Origin: Kappaphycus alvarezii
Taxonomy: Eukaryota > Rhodophyta > Florideophyceae > Gigartinales > Solieriaceae
Direction: 5' to 3'
Length of the DNA: 64,000 nt
NCBI GenBank assembly: GCA_002205965.3
Contig: NADL03000548.1
Span: 62,001-126,000 of the forward strand
A program made the position numbers and the translations under genes. The notes under the pieces are model-generated. The model saw nothing but the letters and a program-made list of their open reading frames with translations, made no database searches and was not told the origin of the DNA. This document shows positions 21,559 through 35,057 of the stretch, piece after piece; positions within the stretch are counted from its first letter, which is position 1; each line of letters begins with the position of its first letter.

Positions 21559-23079
21559 TGAAGATGAGTTGCGATGGGGAAGGCTGGTGGGAGAGAGGAT
21601 GAAGCTGCGGGCTTGGCTACCCAGAATTTACTCGGTACTCTAAAATTCTGACCTTAAGTACAACCTGCAACTACTCTCTAACTCACTGCGTCCATTAACA
21701 AAAACATAGAAACTGAACCATTTGGACAGATTGAAACATATTGGCCCAGTAATAACGTTCAATTGGGGCATTTTTAGAACTGCTTCCAAAGTTGTCAAAT
21801 TCGTGTAAGACAGTTTGGCCCAATACACACATCAATACAGCACCTTATTTTGTAAACTCATCCAAATCGAATTCTTTTGTGCCAAAATAACGGACTCAAC
21901 CCGTCATACGTATTATGGAATCACACAACTGATTTTGGATGCAGCCGGCAAACCGTAATCATAATTAGACACCTCATAAGTATTATAGAATCAAAAAACT
22001 GATTTTGGATGCAGCCGGCAAACCGTAATCATAATTAGAAACCTCATACGAATAATAGAATCAAAAAACTGATTTTGGATGCAGCCGGCAAACCGTAATC
22101 ATAATTAGAAACCTCATACGTGTTATAGAATCACATAGCTGATTTTGGATGCAGCCAGATAACTCGTAATCATAATTAGAAACCTCATGCGTATTATAGA
22201 ATCACATAACTGATTTTGGATGCAGCCGGCAAATCGTAATCATAATCAGAAACCTCATAGGTATGGTAGAATCACACAACTGATTTTGGATGCAGCCGGA
22301 CTAACCATAATCATAACTAGAAACCTCATACGTATTATAGAATCACAAAACTGATTTTGGATGCAGCCGGCGGATACAGCAGGCATTCTACTGTACCTGG
22401 AGAGACCGGAGCGGTGTAGCCATGATAGTATTTTCATAACCAACTCCCACTGTACGAACTCAAGTGCAGTAAGAAGTACAGTACGAGGTACAGTAAGGAG
22501 CACAGTACGAGGTACAGTACGAAACTTGACACCAGTACAGTATGTGTACACCACTGCACCAAAGGTTTCTACTCTTTGCTGTACCACGTGTACATCACAT
22601 ACACAACTGCCACCACGTACACGTGTACATACCTTACCTCGACATACCTCTTATACAGTATACTTCTCACCCACTTACAGTGCCCTACCCTATGTAAAAT
22701 GACCCCATAAACACCATTCTGCCCTCTAAAATAGCTCAAAGTCAACCCTTACACCTCTACAGCCATTACACGTGTACATCACCAGCCAATAGAATTGCAG
22801 CATTTGACCTATCAGCCAATAGGATTAAAGCAGGCAATTCTTAGCCTAGGCATTATGGGCCAAGTTCCACTTGTCAACAATTATGCAAAATTTGCATTTA
22901 TCGTCGACCCTCGAAAATGGCTTTTCGTCCCCGGCAACTTTGTTTTTCGGGTAAATTTGGCATATATTATCCTTCAGAACCACATGTGTCCACGTGTACA
23001 GATATACAGCCTCCCAACCTCCGTGCGAGACGTCTAGTCAAGGCGATGGGCGTTTGATCGTCTCACAAAATCACCAACA
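21559..23079 (-). mobile_element. Family A LTR L7
   Basis: 1521-bp LTR with TGTTGG and TTCA ends. Minisatellite about 21908-22370 (one monomer more than L6). Confidence 0.87.
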
Positions 23080-23503
23080 GGGGGATCCTATATCCTTCCT
23101 GGGCGGCAGGAAGGGCGAGCGTCGGCGGCGTGGTGGTTGTCGGTTCAATAACCTCGATCCTCTCCACACTTGACCTCCTCCCTGACGGTAAACCTCTGAC
23201 GATGGAGCCCTGGGCACTCGCGGCACCAGGGCTAATTCCGAGTCTAGCACAACCCCGCAGAAGCAGGCACAGATAGTGGAAGTGATCGTCAGTAACAGCT
23301 TTATGGAATTACAAGTCTTTAGACCAACTAAAAGGTGCAAAGAGAATCACTTCGATGTGCAAAGAAATGGAATTATTCAAATAACTTACAAGAAACGTGA
23401 GACATATTCAACAGGCTGAGACAAGCAAAGCGAAACAGGACAACGACACAGGGCGACTTACGGGAATCAAAGAGAGAGATAGCGTTGAACTGGGCCCATA
23501 ACC
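23080..23503 (-). mobile_element. Family A internal segment I7
   Basis: A 424-bp primer-site and ORF0-start segment. ORF0 is shifted by changes near 23130 and 23200 (GGCGTGGTGG for GGCGGTGGTG, one C lost in CTGACCGATG). Confidence 0.8.
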
Positions 23504-25023
23504 TGAAGATGAGTTGCGATGGGGAAGGCTGGTGGGAGAGAGGATGAAGCTGCGGGCTTGGCTACCCAGAATTTACTCGGTACTCTAAAATTCTGACCTT
23601 AAGTACAACCTGCAACTACTCTCTAACTCACTGCGTCCATTAACGAAAACATAGAAACTGAACCATTTGGACAGATTGAAACATATTGGCCCAGTAATAA
23701 CGTTCAATTGGGGCATTTTTAGAACTGCTTCCAAAGTTGTCAAATTCGTGTAAGACAGTTTGGCCCAATACACACATCAATACAGCACCTTATTTTGTAA
23801 ACTCATCCAAATCGAATTCTTTTGTGCCAAAATAACGGACTCAACCCGTCATACGTATTATGGAATCACACAACTGATTTTGGATGCAGCCGGCAAACCG
23901 TAATCATAATTAGACACCTCATAAGTATTATAGAATCAAAAAACTGATTTTGGATGCAGCCGGCAAACCGTAATCATAATTAGAAACCTCATACGTATAA
24001 TAGAATCAAAAAACTGATTTTGGATGCAGCCGGCAAACCGTAATCATAATTAGAAACCTCATACGTTTATAGAATCACATAGCTGATTTTGGATGCAGCC
24101 AGATAACTCGTAATCATAATTAGAAACCTCATGCGTATTTAGAATCACATAACTGATTTTGGATGCAGCCGGCAAATCGTAATCATAATCAGAAACCTCA
24201 TAGGTATGGTAGAATCACACAACTGATTTTGGATGCAGCCGGACTAACCATAATCATAACTAGAAACCTCATACGTATTATAGAATCACAAAACTGATTT
24301 TGGATGCAGCCGGCGGATACAGCAGGCATTCTACTGTACCTGGAGAGACCGGAGCGGTGTAGCCATGATAGTATTTTCATAACCAACTCCACCTGTACGA
24401 ACTCAAGTGCAGTAAGAAGTACAGTACGAGGTACAGTAAGGAGCACAGTACGAGGTACAGTACGAAAACTTGACACCAGTACAGTATGTGTACACCACTG
24501 CACCAAAGGTTTCTACTCTTTGCTGTACCACGTGTACATCACATACACAACTGCCACCACGTACACGTGTACATACCTTACCTCGACATACCTCTTATAC
24601 AGTATACTTCTCACCACTTACAGTGCCCTACCCTATGTAAAATGACCCCATAAACACCATTCTGCCCTCTAAAATAGCTCAAAGTCAACCCTTACACCTC
24701 TACAGCCATTACACGTGTACATCACCAGCCAATAGAATTGCAGCATTTGACCTATCAGCCAATAGGATTAAAGCAGGCAATTCTTAGCCTAGGCATTATG
24801 GGCCAAGTTCCACTTGTCAACAATTATGCAAAATTTGCATTTATCGTCGACCCCTCGAAAATGGCTTTTCGTCCCCGGCAACTTTGTTTTTCGGGTAAAT
24901 TTGGCATATATTATCCTTCAGAACCAATGTGTCCACGTGTACAGATATACAGCCTCCCAACCTCCGTGCGAGACGTCTAGTCAAGGCGATGGGCGTTTGA
25001 TCGTCTCACAAAATCACCAAACA
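23504..25023 (-). mobile_element. Family A LTR L8
   Basis: 1520-bp LTR. Minisatellite about 23853-24312. Near its start it has an extra A (CACCAAACA). Confidence 0.87.
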
Positions 25024-25444
25024 GGGGATCCTATATCTTCCTGGGCGGCAGGAAGGGCGAGCGTCGGCGGCGGTGGTGTTGTCGTTTCAATAACCTCGAT
25101 CCTCCACACTTGACCTCCTCCCTGACGGTAAACCTCTGACCGATGGAGCCCTGGGCACTCGCGGCACCAGGGCTAATTCCGAGTCTAGCACAACCCCGCA
25201 GAAGCAGGCACAGATAGTGGAAGTGATCGTCAGTAACAGCTTTATGGAATTACAAGTCTTTAGACCAACTAAAAGGTGCAAAGAGAATCACTTCGATGTG
25301 CAAAGAAATGGAATTATTCAAATAACTTACAGGAAACGTGAGACATATTCAACAGGCTGAGACAAGCAAAGCGAAACAGGACAACGACACAGGCGACTTA
25401 CGGGAATCAAAAGAGAGAGATAGCGTTGAACTGGGCCCATAACC
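25024..25444 (-). mobile_element. Family A internal segment I8
   Basis: A 421-bp primer-site and ORF0-start segment with several one- and two-base losses (25036, 25083-25103, 25392) that break ORF0. Confidence 0.8.
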
Positions 25445-26961
25445 TGAAGATGAGTTGCGATGGGGAAGGCTGGTGGGAGAGAGGATGAAGCTGCGGCTTG
25501 GCTACCCAGAATTTACTCGGTACTCTAAAATTCTGACCTTAAGTACAACCCTGCAACTACTCTCTAACTCACTGCGTCCATTAACGAAAAACATAGAAAC
25601 TGAACCATTTGGACAGATTGAAACATATTGGCCCAGTAATAACGTTTCAATTGGGGCATTTTAGAACTGCTTCCAAAGTTGTCAAATTCGTGTAAGACAG
25701 TTTGGCCCAATACACACATCAATACAGCACCTTATTTGTAAACTCATCCAAATCGAATTCTTTGTGCCAAAATAACGGACTCACCCGTCATACGTATTAG
25801 GAATCACACAACTGATTTTGGATGCAGCCGGCAAACCGTAATCATAATTAGACACCTCATAAGTATTATAGAATCAAAAAAACTGATTTGATGCAGCCGG
25901 CAAACCGTAATCATAATTAAAACCTCATACGTATAATAGAATCAAAAAAACTGATTTTGGATGCAGCCGGCAAACCGTAATCATAATTAGAAAACCTCAT
26001 ACGTGTTATAGAATCACATAGCTGATTTTGGATGCAGCCAGATAACTCGTAATCATAATTAGAAACCTCATGCGTATTATAGAATCACATAACTGATTTT
26101 GGATGCAGCCGGCAAATCGTAATCATAATCAGAAACCTCATAGGTAGGTAAATCACACAACTGATTTTGGATGCAGCCGGACTAACCATAATCATAACTA
26201 GAAACCTCATACGTTATTATAGAATCACAAAACTGATTTTGGATGCAGCCGGCGGATACAGCAGGCATTCTACTGTACCTGGAGAGACCGGAGCGGTGTA
26301 GCCCATGAAGTATTTTCATAACCAACTCCCACTGTACGAACTCAAGTGCAGTAAGAAGTACAGTACGAGGTACAGTAAGGAGCACAGTACGAGGTACAGT
26401 ACGAAACTTGACACCAGTACAGTATGTGTACACCACTGCACCAAAGGTTTCTACTCTTTGCTGTACCACGTGTACATCACATACACAACTGCCACCACGT
26501 ACACGTGTACATACCTTACCTCGACATACTCTTATACAGTATACTTCTCACCCACTTACAGTGCCCTACCCTATGTAAAATGACCCCATAAACACCATTC
26601 TGCCCTCTAAAATAGCTCAAAGTCAACCCTTACACCTCTACAGCCATTACACGTGTACATCACCAGCCAATAGAATTGCAGCATTTGACCTATCAGCCAA
26701 TAGGATTAAAGCAGGCAATTCTTAGCCTAGGCATTATGGGCCAAGTTCCACTTGTCAACAATTATGCAAAATTTGCATTTATCGTCGACCCCTCGAAAAT
26801 GGCTTTTCGTCCCCGGCAACTTTGTTTTTCGGGTAAATTTGGCATATATTATCCTTCAGAACCACATGTGTCCACGTGTACAGATATACAGCCTCCCAAC
26901 CTCCGTGCGAGACGTCTAGTCAAGGCGATGGGCGTTTGATCGTCTCACAAAATCACCAACA
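25445..26961 (-). mobile_element. Family A LTR L9
   Basis: 1517-bp LTR. Minisatellite about 25792-26253. Dense one-base indels at 25640-26310 suggest low local sequence quality. Confidence 0.87.
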
Positions 26962-27384
26962 GGGGGATCCTATATCCTTCCTGGGCGGCAGGAAGGGCGA
27001 GCGTCGGCGGCGGTGGTGTTGTCGGTTCAATAACCTCGATCCTCTCCACACTTGACCTCCTCCCTGACGGTAAACCTCTGACCGATGGAGCCCTGGGCAC
27101 TCGCGGCACCAGGGCTAATTCCGAGTCTAGCACAACCCCGCAGAAGCAGGCACAGATAGTGGAAGTGATCGTCAGTAACAGCTTTATGGAATTACAAGTC
27201 TTTAGACCAACTAAAAGGTGCAAAGAGAATCACTTCGATGTGCAAAGAAATGGAATTATTCAAATAACTTACAGAACGTGAGACATATTCAACAGGCTGA
27301 GACAAGCAAAGCGAAACAGGACAACGACACAGGGCGACTTACGGGAATCAAAGAGAGAGATAGCGTTGAACTGGGCCCATAACC
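26962..27384 (-). mobile_element. Family A internal segment I9
   Basis: A 423-bp primer-site and ORF0-start segment; ORF0 open from 27223 to the LTR edge. Confidence 0.8.
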
Positions 27385-28897
27385 TGAAGATGAGTTGCGA
27401 TGGGGAAGGCTGGTGGGAGAGAGGATGAAGCTGCGGGCTTGGCTACCCAGAATTTACTCGGTACTCTAAAATTCTGACCTTAAGTACAACCTGCAACTAC
27501 TCTCTAACTCACTGCGTCCATTAACAAAACATAGAAACTGAACCATTTGGACAGATTGAAACATATTGGCCCAGTAATAACGTTCAATTGGGGCATTTTT
27601 AGAACTGCTTCCAAAGTTGTCAAATTCGTGTAAGACAGTTTGGCCCAATACACACATCAATACAGCACCTTATTTTGTAAACTCATCCAAATCGAATTCT
27701 TTTGTGCCAAAATAACGGACTCAACCCGTCATACGTATTATGGAATCACACAACTGATTTTGGATGCAGCCGGCAAACCGTAATCATAATTAGAACCTCA
27801 TAAGTATTATAGAATCAAAAAACTGATTTTGGATGCAGCCGGCAAACCGTAATCATAATTAGAAACCTCATACGTATAATAGAATCAAAAACTGATTTTG
27901 GATGCAGCCGGCAAACCGTAATCATAATTAGAAACCTCATACGTGTTATAGAATCACATAGCTGATTTTGGATGCAGCCGAAACTCGTAATCATAATTAG
28001 AAACCTCATGCGTATTATAGAATCACATAACTGATTTTGGATGCAGCCGGCAAATCGTAATCATAATCAGAAACCTCATAGTATGGTAGAATCACACAAC
28101 TGATTTTGGATGCAGCCGGACTAACCATAATCATAACTAGAAACCTCATACGTATTATAGAATCACAAAACTGATTTTGGATGCAGCCGGCGGATACAGC
28201 AGGCATTCTACTGTACCTGGAGAGACCGGAGCGGTGTAGCCATGATAGTATTTTCATAACCAACTCCCACTGTACGAACTCAAGTGCAGTAAGAAGTACA
28301 GTACGAGGTACAGTAAGGAGCACAGTACGAGGTACAGTACGAAACTTGACACCAGTACAGTATGTGTACACCACTGCACCAAAGGTTTCTACTCTTTGCT
28401 GTACCACGTGTACATCACATACACAACTGCCACCACGTACACGTGTACATACCTTACCTCGACATACCTCTTATACAGTATACTCTCACCCACTTACAGT
28501 GCCCTACCCTATGTAAAATGACCCCATAAACACCATTCTGCCCTCTAAAATAGCTCAAAGTCAACCCTTACACCTCTACAGCCATTACACGTGTACATCA
28601 CCAGCCAATAGAATTGCAGCATTTGACCTATCAGCCAATAGGATTAAAGCAGGCAATTCTTAGCCTAGGCATTATGGGCCAAGTTCCACTTGTCAACAAT
28701 TATGCAAAATTTGCATTTATCGTCGACCCCTCGAAAATGGCTTTTCGTCCCCGGCAACTTTGTTTTTCGGGTAAATTTGGCATATATTATCCTTCAGAAC
28801 CACATGTGTCCGTGTACAGATATACAGCCTCCCAACCTCCGTGCGAGACGTCTAGTCAAGGCGATGGGCGTTTGATCGTCTCACAAAATCACCAACA
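27385..28897 (-). mobile_element. Family A LTR L10
   Basis: 1513-bp LTR. Minisatellite about 27732-28192. Confidence 0.87.
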
Positions 28898-29317
28898 GGG
28901 GATCCTATATCCTTCCTGGGCGGCAGGAAGGGCGAGCGTCGGCGGCGGTGGTGTTGTCGGTTCAATAACCTCGATCCTCTCCACACTTGACCTCCTCCTG
29001 ACGGTAAACCTCTGACCGATGGAGCCCTGGGCACTCGCGGCACCAGGGCTAATTCCGAGTCTAGCACAACCCCGCAGAAGCAGGCACAGATAGTGGAAGT
29101 GATCGTCAGTAACAGCTTTATGAATTACAAGTCTTTAGACCAACTAAAAGGTGCAAAGAGAATCACTTCGATGTGCAAAGAAATGGAATTATTCAAATAA
29201 CTTACCAGAACGTGAGACATATTCAACAGGCTGAGACAAGCAAAGCAAAAGGGACAACGACACAGGGCGACTTACGGGAATCAAAGAGAGAGATAGCGTT
29301 GAACTGGGCCCATAACC
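28898..29317 (-). mobile_element. Family A internal segment I10
   Basis: A 420-bp primer-site and ORF0-start segment; ORF0 shifted by losses near 28898, 28998 and 29121. Confidence 0.8.
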
Positions 29318-30832
29318 TGAAGATGAGTTGCGATGGGGAAGGCTGGTGGGAGAGAGGATGAAGCTGCGGGCTTGGCTACCCAGAATTTACTCGGTACTCT
29401 AAAATTCTGACCTTAAGTACAACCTGCAACTACTCTCTAACTCACTGCGTCCATTAACGAAAACATAGAAACTGAACCATTTGGACAGATTGAAACATAT
29501 TGGCCCAGTAATAACGTTCAATTGGGGCATTTTAGAACTGCTTCCAAAGTTGTCAAATTCGTGTAAGACAGTTTGGCCCAATACACACATCAATACAGCA
29601 CCTTATTTTGTAAACTCATCCAAATCGAATTCTTTTGTGCCAAAATAACGGACTCAACCCGTCATACGTATTATGGAATCACACAACTGATTTTGGATGC
29701 AGCCGGCAAACCGTAATCATAATTAGACACCTCATAAGTATTATAGAATCAAAAAACTGATTTTGGATGCAGCCGGCAAACCGTAATCATAATTAGAACC
29801 TCATAAGTATTATAGAATCAAAAAACTGATTTTGGATGCAACCGGCAAACCGTAATAATAATTAGAAACCTCATACGTATTATAGAATCAAAAAATGATT
29901 TTGGATGCAGCCGGCAAATCGTAATCATAATCAGAAACCTCATACGTATTATAGAATCACATAACTGATTTTGGATGCAGCCGGCAAATCGTAATCATAA
30001 TCAGAAACCTCATAGGTATGGTAGAATCACACAACTGATTTTGGATGCAGCCGGACTAACCATAATCATAACTAGAAACCTCATACGTATTATAGAATCA
30101 CAAAACTGATTTTGGATGCAGCCGGCGGATACAGCAGGCATTCTACTGTACCTGGAGAGACCGGAGCGGTGTAGCCATGATAGTATTTTCATAACCAACT
30201 CCCACTGTACGAACTCAAGTGCAGTAAGAAGTACAGTACGAGGTACAGTAAGGAGCACAGTACGAGGTACAGTACGAAACTTGACACCAGTACAGTATGT
30301 GTACACCACTGCACCAAAGGTTTCTACTCTTTGCTGTACCACGTGTACATCACATACACAACTGCCACCACGTACACGTGTACATACCTTACCTCGACAT
30401 ACCTCTTATACAGTATACTTCTCACCCACTTACAGTGCCCTACCCTATGTAAAATGACCCATAAACACCATTCTGCCCTCTAAAATAGCTCAAAGTCAAC
30501 CCTTACACCTCTACAGCCATTACACGTGTACATCACCAGCCAATAGAATTGCAGCATTTGACCTATCAGCCAATAGGATTAAAGCAGGCAATTCTTAGCC
30601 TAGGCATTATGGGCCAAGTTCCACTTGTCAACAATTATGCAAAATTTGCATTTATCGTCGACCCCTCGAAAATGGCTTTTCGTCCCCGGCAACTTTGTTT
30701 TTCGGGTAAATTTGGCATATATTATCCTTCAGAACCATGTGTCCACGTGTACAGATATACAGCCTCCCAACCTCCGTGCGAGACGTCTAGTCAAGGCGAT
30801 GGGCGTTTGATCGTCTCACAAAATCACCAACA
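29318..30832 (-). mobile_element. Family A LTR L11
   Basis: 1515-bp LTR. Minisatellite about 29666-30125. It contains the variant monomer TAATAATAATTAG (29853), shared with L13. Confidence 0.87.
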
Positions 30833-31256
30833 GGGGATCCTATATCCTTCCTGGGCGGCAGGAAGGGCGAGCGTCGGCGGCGGTGGTTTTGTCGGTTCAA
30901 TAACCTCGATCCTCTCCACACTTGACCTCCTCCCTGACGGTAAACCTCTGACCGATGGAGCCCTGGGCACTCGCGGCACCAGGGCTAATTCCGAGTCTAG
31001 CACAACCCCGCAGAAGCAGGCACAGATAGTGGAAGTGATCGTCAGTAACAGCTTTATGGAATTACAAGTCTTTAGACCAACTAAAAGGTGCAAAGAGAAT
31101 CACTTCGATGTGCAAAGAAATGGAATTATTCAAATAACTTACCAGGAACGTGAGACATATTCAACAGGCTGAGACAAGCAAAGCGAAACAGGACAACGAC
31201 ACAGGGCGACTTACGGGAATCAAAGAGAGAGATAGCGTTGAACTGGGCCCATAACC
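30833..31256 (-). mobile_element. Family A internal segment I11
   Basis: A 424-bp primer-site and ORF0-start segment; ORF0 open except for a lost G in the GGGGG run next to the LTR. Confidence 0.8.
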
Positions 31257-32767
31257 TGAAGATGAGTTGCGATGGGGAAGGCTGGTGGGAGAGAGGATGA
31301 AGCTGCGGGCTTGGCTACCCAGAATTTACTCGGTACTCTAAAATTCTGACCTTAAGTACAACCTGCAACTACTCTCTAACTCACTGCGTCCATTAACAAA
31401 AACATAGAAACTGAACCATTTGGACAGATTGAAACATATTGGCCCAGTAATAACGTTCAATTGGGGCATTTTAGAACTGCTTCCAAAGTTGTCAAATTCG
31501 TGTAAGACAGTTTGGCCCAATACACACATCAATACAGCACCTTATTTTGTAAACTCATCCAATCGAATTCTTTTGTGCCAAAATAACGGACTCAACCCGT
31601 CATACGTATTATGGAATCACACAACTGATTTTGGATGCAGCCGGCAAACCGTAATCATAATTAGACACCTCATAAGTATTATAGAATCAAAAACTGATTT
31701 TGGATGCAGCCGGCAAACCGTAATCATAATTAGAAACCTCATACGTATATAGAATCAAAAAACTGATTTTGGATGCAGCCGGCAAACCGTAATCATAATT
31801 AGAAACCTCATACGTGTTATAGAATCACATAGCTGATTTTGGATGCAGCCGAAACTCGTAATCATAATTAGAAACCTCATACGTATTATAGAATCACATA
31901 ACTGATTTTGGATGCAGCCGGCAAATCGTAATCATAATCAGAAACCTCATAGGTATGGTAGAATCACACAACTGATTTGGATGCAGCCGGACTAACCATA
32001 ATCATAACTAGAAACCTCATACGTATTATAGAATCACAAAACTGATTTTGGATGCAGCCGGCGGATACAGCAGGCATTCTACTGTACCTGGAGAGACCGG
32101 AGCGGTGTAGCCATGATAGTATTTTCATAACCAACTCCCACTGTACGAACTCAAGTGCAGTAAGAAGTACAGTACGAGGTACAGTAAGAGCACAGTACGA
32201 GTACAGTACGAAACTTGACACCAGTACAGTATGTGTACACCACTGCACCAAAGGTTTCTACTCTTTGCTGTACCACGTGTACATCACATACACAACTGCC
32301 ACCACGTACACGTGTACATACCTTACCTCGACATACCTCTTATACAGTATACTCTCACCCACTTACAGTGCCCTACCCTATGTAAAATGACCCCATAAAC
32401 ACCATTCTGCCCTCTAAAATAGCTCAAAGTCAACCCTTACACCTCTACAGCCATTACACGTGTACATCACCAGCCAATAGAATTGCAGCATTTGACCTAT
32501 CAGCCAATAGGATTAAAGCAGGCAATTCTTAGCCTAGCATTATGGGCCAAGTTCCACTTGTCAACAATTATGCAAAATTTGCATTTATCGTCGACCCCTC
32601 GAAAATGGCTTTTCGTCCCCGGCAACTTTGTTTTTCGGGTAAATTTGGCATATATTATCCTTCAGAACCACATGTGTCCACGTGTACAGATATACAGCCT
32701 CCCAACCTCCGTGCGAGACGTCTAGTCAAGGCGATGGGCGTTTGATCGTCTCACAAAATCACCAACA
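31257..32767 (-). mobile_element. Family A LTR L12
   Basis: 1511-bp LTR. Minisatellite about 31605-32062. Confidence 0.87.
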
Positions 32768-33188
32768 GGGGATCCTATATCCTTCCTGGCGGCAGGAAGG
32801 GCGAGCGTCGGCGGCGGTGGTTTTGTCGGTTCAATAACCTCGATCCTCTCCACACTTGACCCCTCCCTGACGGTAAACCTCTGACCGATGGAGCCCTGGG
32901 CACTCGCGCACCAGGGCTAATTCCGAGTCTAGCACAACCCCGCAGAAGCAGGCACAGATAGTGGAAGTGATCGTCAGTAACAGCTTTATGGAATTACAAG
33001 TCTTTAGACCAACTAAAAGGTGCAAAGAGAATCACTTCGATGTGCAAAGAAATGGAATTATTCAAATAACTTACAAGAAACGTGAGACATATTCAACAGG
33101 CTGAGACAAGCAAAGCGAAACAGGACAACGACACAGGGCGACTTACGGGAATCAAAGAGAGAGATAGCGTTGAACTGGGCCCATAACC
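32768..33188 (-). mobile_element. Family A internal segment I12
   Basis: A 421-bp primer-site and ORF0-start segment, the last of the array. ORF0 is broken by losses near 32790 and 32909. Confidence 0.8.
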
Positions 33189-34675
33189 TGAAGATGAGTT
33201 GCGATGGGGAAGGCTGGTGGAGAGAGGATGAAGCTGCGGGCTTGGCTACCCAGAATTTACTCGGTACTCTAAAATTCTGACCTTAAGTACAACCTGCAAC
33301 TACTCTCTAACTCACTGCGTCCATTTAACAAAAACATAGAAAACTGAACCATTTGGACAGATTGAAACATATTGGCCCAGTAATAACGTTCAATTGGGGC
33401 ATTTTTAGAACTGCTTCCAAAGTTGTCAAATTCGTGTAAGACAGTTTGGCCCAATACACACATCAATACAGCACCTTATTTTGTTATCATCAAATCGAAT
33501 TCTTTTGTGCCAAAATAACGGACTCAACCGTCATACGTATTATGGAATCACACAATGATTTTGGATGCAGCCGGCAAACCGTAATCATAATTAGACACCT
33601 CATAAGTATTATAGAATCAAAAAACTGATTTTGGATGCAGCCGGCAAACCGTAATCATAATTAGACCTCATAAGTATATAGAATCAAAAACTGATTTTGG
33701 ATGCAACCGGCAAACCGTAATAATAATTAGAAACTCATACGTATTATAGAATCAAAAAACTGATTTTGGATGCAGCCGGCAAATGTTCATAATCAGAACC
33801 TCATACGTATTATAGAATCACATACTGATTTGATGCGCGGCAAATCGTAATCATATCGAAACCTCATAGGTTATGGTAGAATCACACAACTGATTTTGGA
33901 TGCAGCCGGACTAAATAATCATAACTAGAAACCTCATGTATTATAGAATCACAAAACTGATTTTGGATTGCAGCGGCGGATACAGCAGGCATTCTACTGT
34001 ACCTGGAGAGACCGGAGCGGTGTAGCCATGATAGTATTTTCATAACCAACTCCCACTGTACGAACTCAAGTGCAGTAAGAGTACAGTACGAGGTACAGTA
34101 AGGAGCACAGTACGAGGTACAGTACGAAACTTGACACAGACAGTATGTGTACACCACTGCACCAAAGGTTTTCTATCTTTGCTGTACCACGTGTACATCA
34201 TACACAACTGCCACCACGTACACGTGTACATACCTTACCTCGACATACCTCTTACAGTATACTTCTCACCCACTTACAGTGCCCTACCCTATGTAAAATG
34301 ACCCCATAACACATTCTGCCCTCTAAAATAGCTCAAAGTCAACCCTTACACCTCTACAGCCATTACACGTGTACATCACCAGCCAATAGAATTGCAGCAT
34401 TTGACCTATCAGCCAATAGGATTAAAGCAGGCAATTTTAGCCTAGGCATTATGGGCCAAGTTCCACTTGTCAACAATTATGCAAAATTTGCATTTATCGT
34501 CGACCCCTCGAAAATGGCTTTTCGTCCCGGCAACTTTGTTTTTCGGGTAAATTTGGCATATATTATCCTTCAGAACCACATGTGTCCACGTGTACAGATA
34601 TACAGCTTCCCAACCTCTGTTCGAGACGTCTAGTCAAGGCGATGGGCGTGTGATCGTCTCACAAAATCACCAACA
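33189..34675 (-). mobile_element. Family A LTR L13, outer 5' end of the array
   Basis: 1487-bp LTR with the L1/L4 variants (GGGCGTGTGATCG, CAGCTTCCC). It cuts into the family B gag fragment at 34675/34676. Many one- and two-base losses at 33480-34320 point to poor base accuracy here. Minisatellite about 33535-33980. Confidence 0.85.
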
Positions 34676-34901
34676 ACATGCTCAAGGTGCTCATCAGAGC
34701 GGACAATTCGATGAGCGCCCGTTCTTTGCGGTCGGCCCGAGTCATGATTTGAGAGCCCTATCATCCGATTCCTCAGGCGGATCATCCAAAATGTTGTCAT
34801 CAAGCTCCCGGAGAGCGAGAAGAAGCTGCACCTTCTGCTTCCAAAATGGAAATTATTGTTGAAGGCTTTTCGATTCGAACTCCGCCTCCGCGATCGTCCA
34901 T
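34676..34901 (-). pseudogene. Family B gag N-terminal fragment
   Basis: From the ATG at 34901 the translation begins MDDRGGGVRIEK, parallel to MSSGEDQGGGSMKIEK of A1. In a shifted frame it continues with WKQKVQLLLALREL, matching WKQKIQLLLALRDV of A1. Further on DRKERALIELS and SDEHLEHV correspond to DRKARAIIGLS and SDDHLDHV. The fragment has two frameshifts and a stop, and ends abruptly at LTR L13. It shows that the elements in the two inverted arms are a copia family distinct from A. Confidence 0.8.
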
Positions 34902-35057
34902 GAACACGTCTTTACCAAAGAGAATTTGTATTTGAAACTCTATTACCACGTATGCAGTGAGTATGCAAGTCCTCTGTTCGGGTATCCCAAGCCGGCGACC
35001 GATAGTCGCTTGTCACGGCAAGCCTTTCCCTATAAGAAGTTTGCAGCGTTTACTCAA
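34902..35057 (-). other. Family B pre-gag leader with two conserved stem-loops
   Basis: Plus-strand GCGAC (34995-34999) pairs with GTCGC (35005-35009), and GCTTG (35008-35012) with CAAGC (35019-35023). These align with the A1 stems at 7297-7324. The second base pair of the first stem is C-G where A1 has G-C. This part is absent from the left arm, which ends at LTR L1. Confidence 0.6.
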
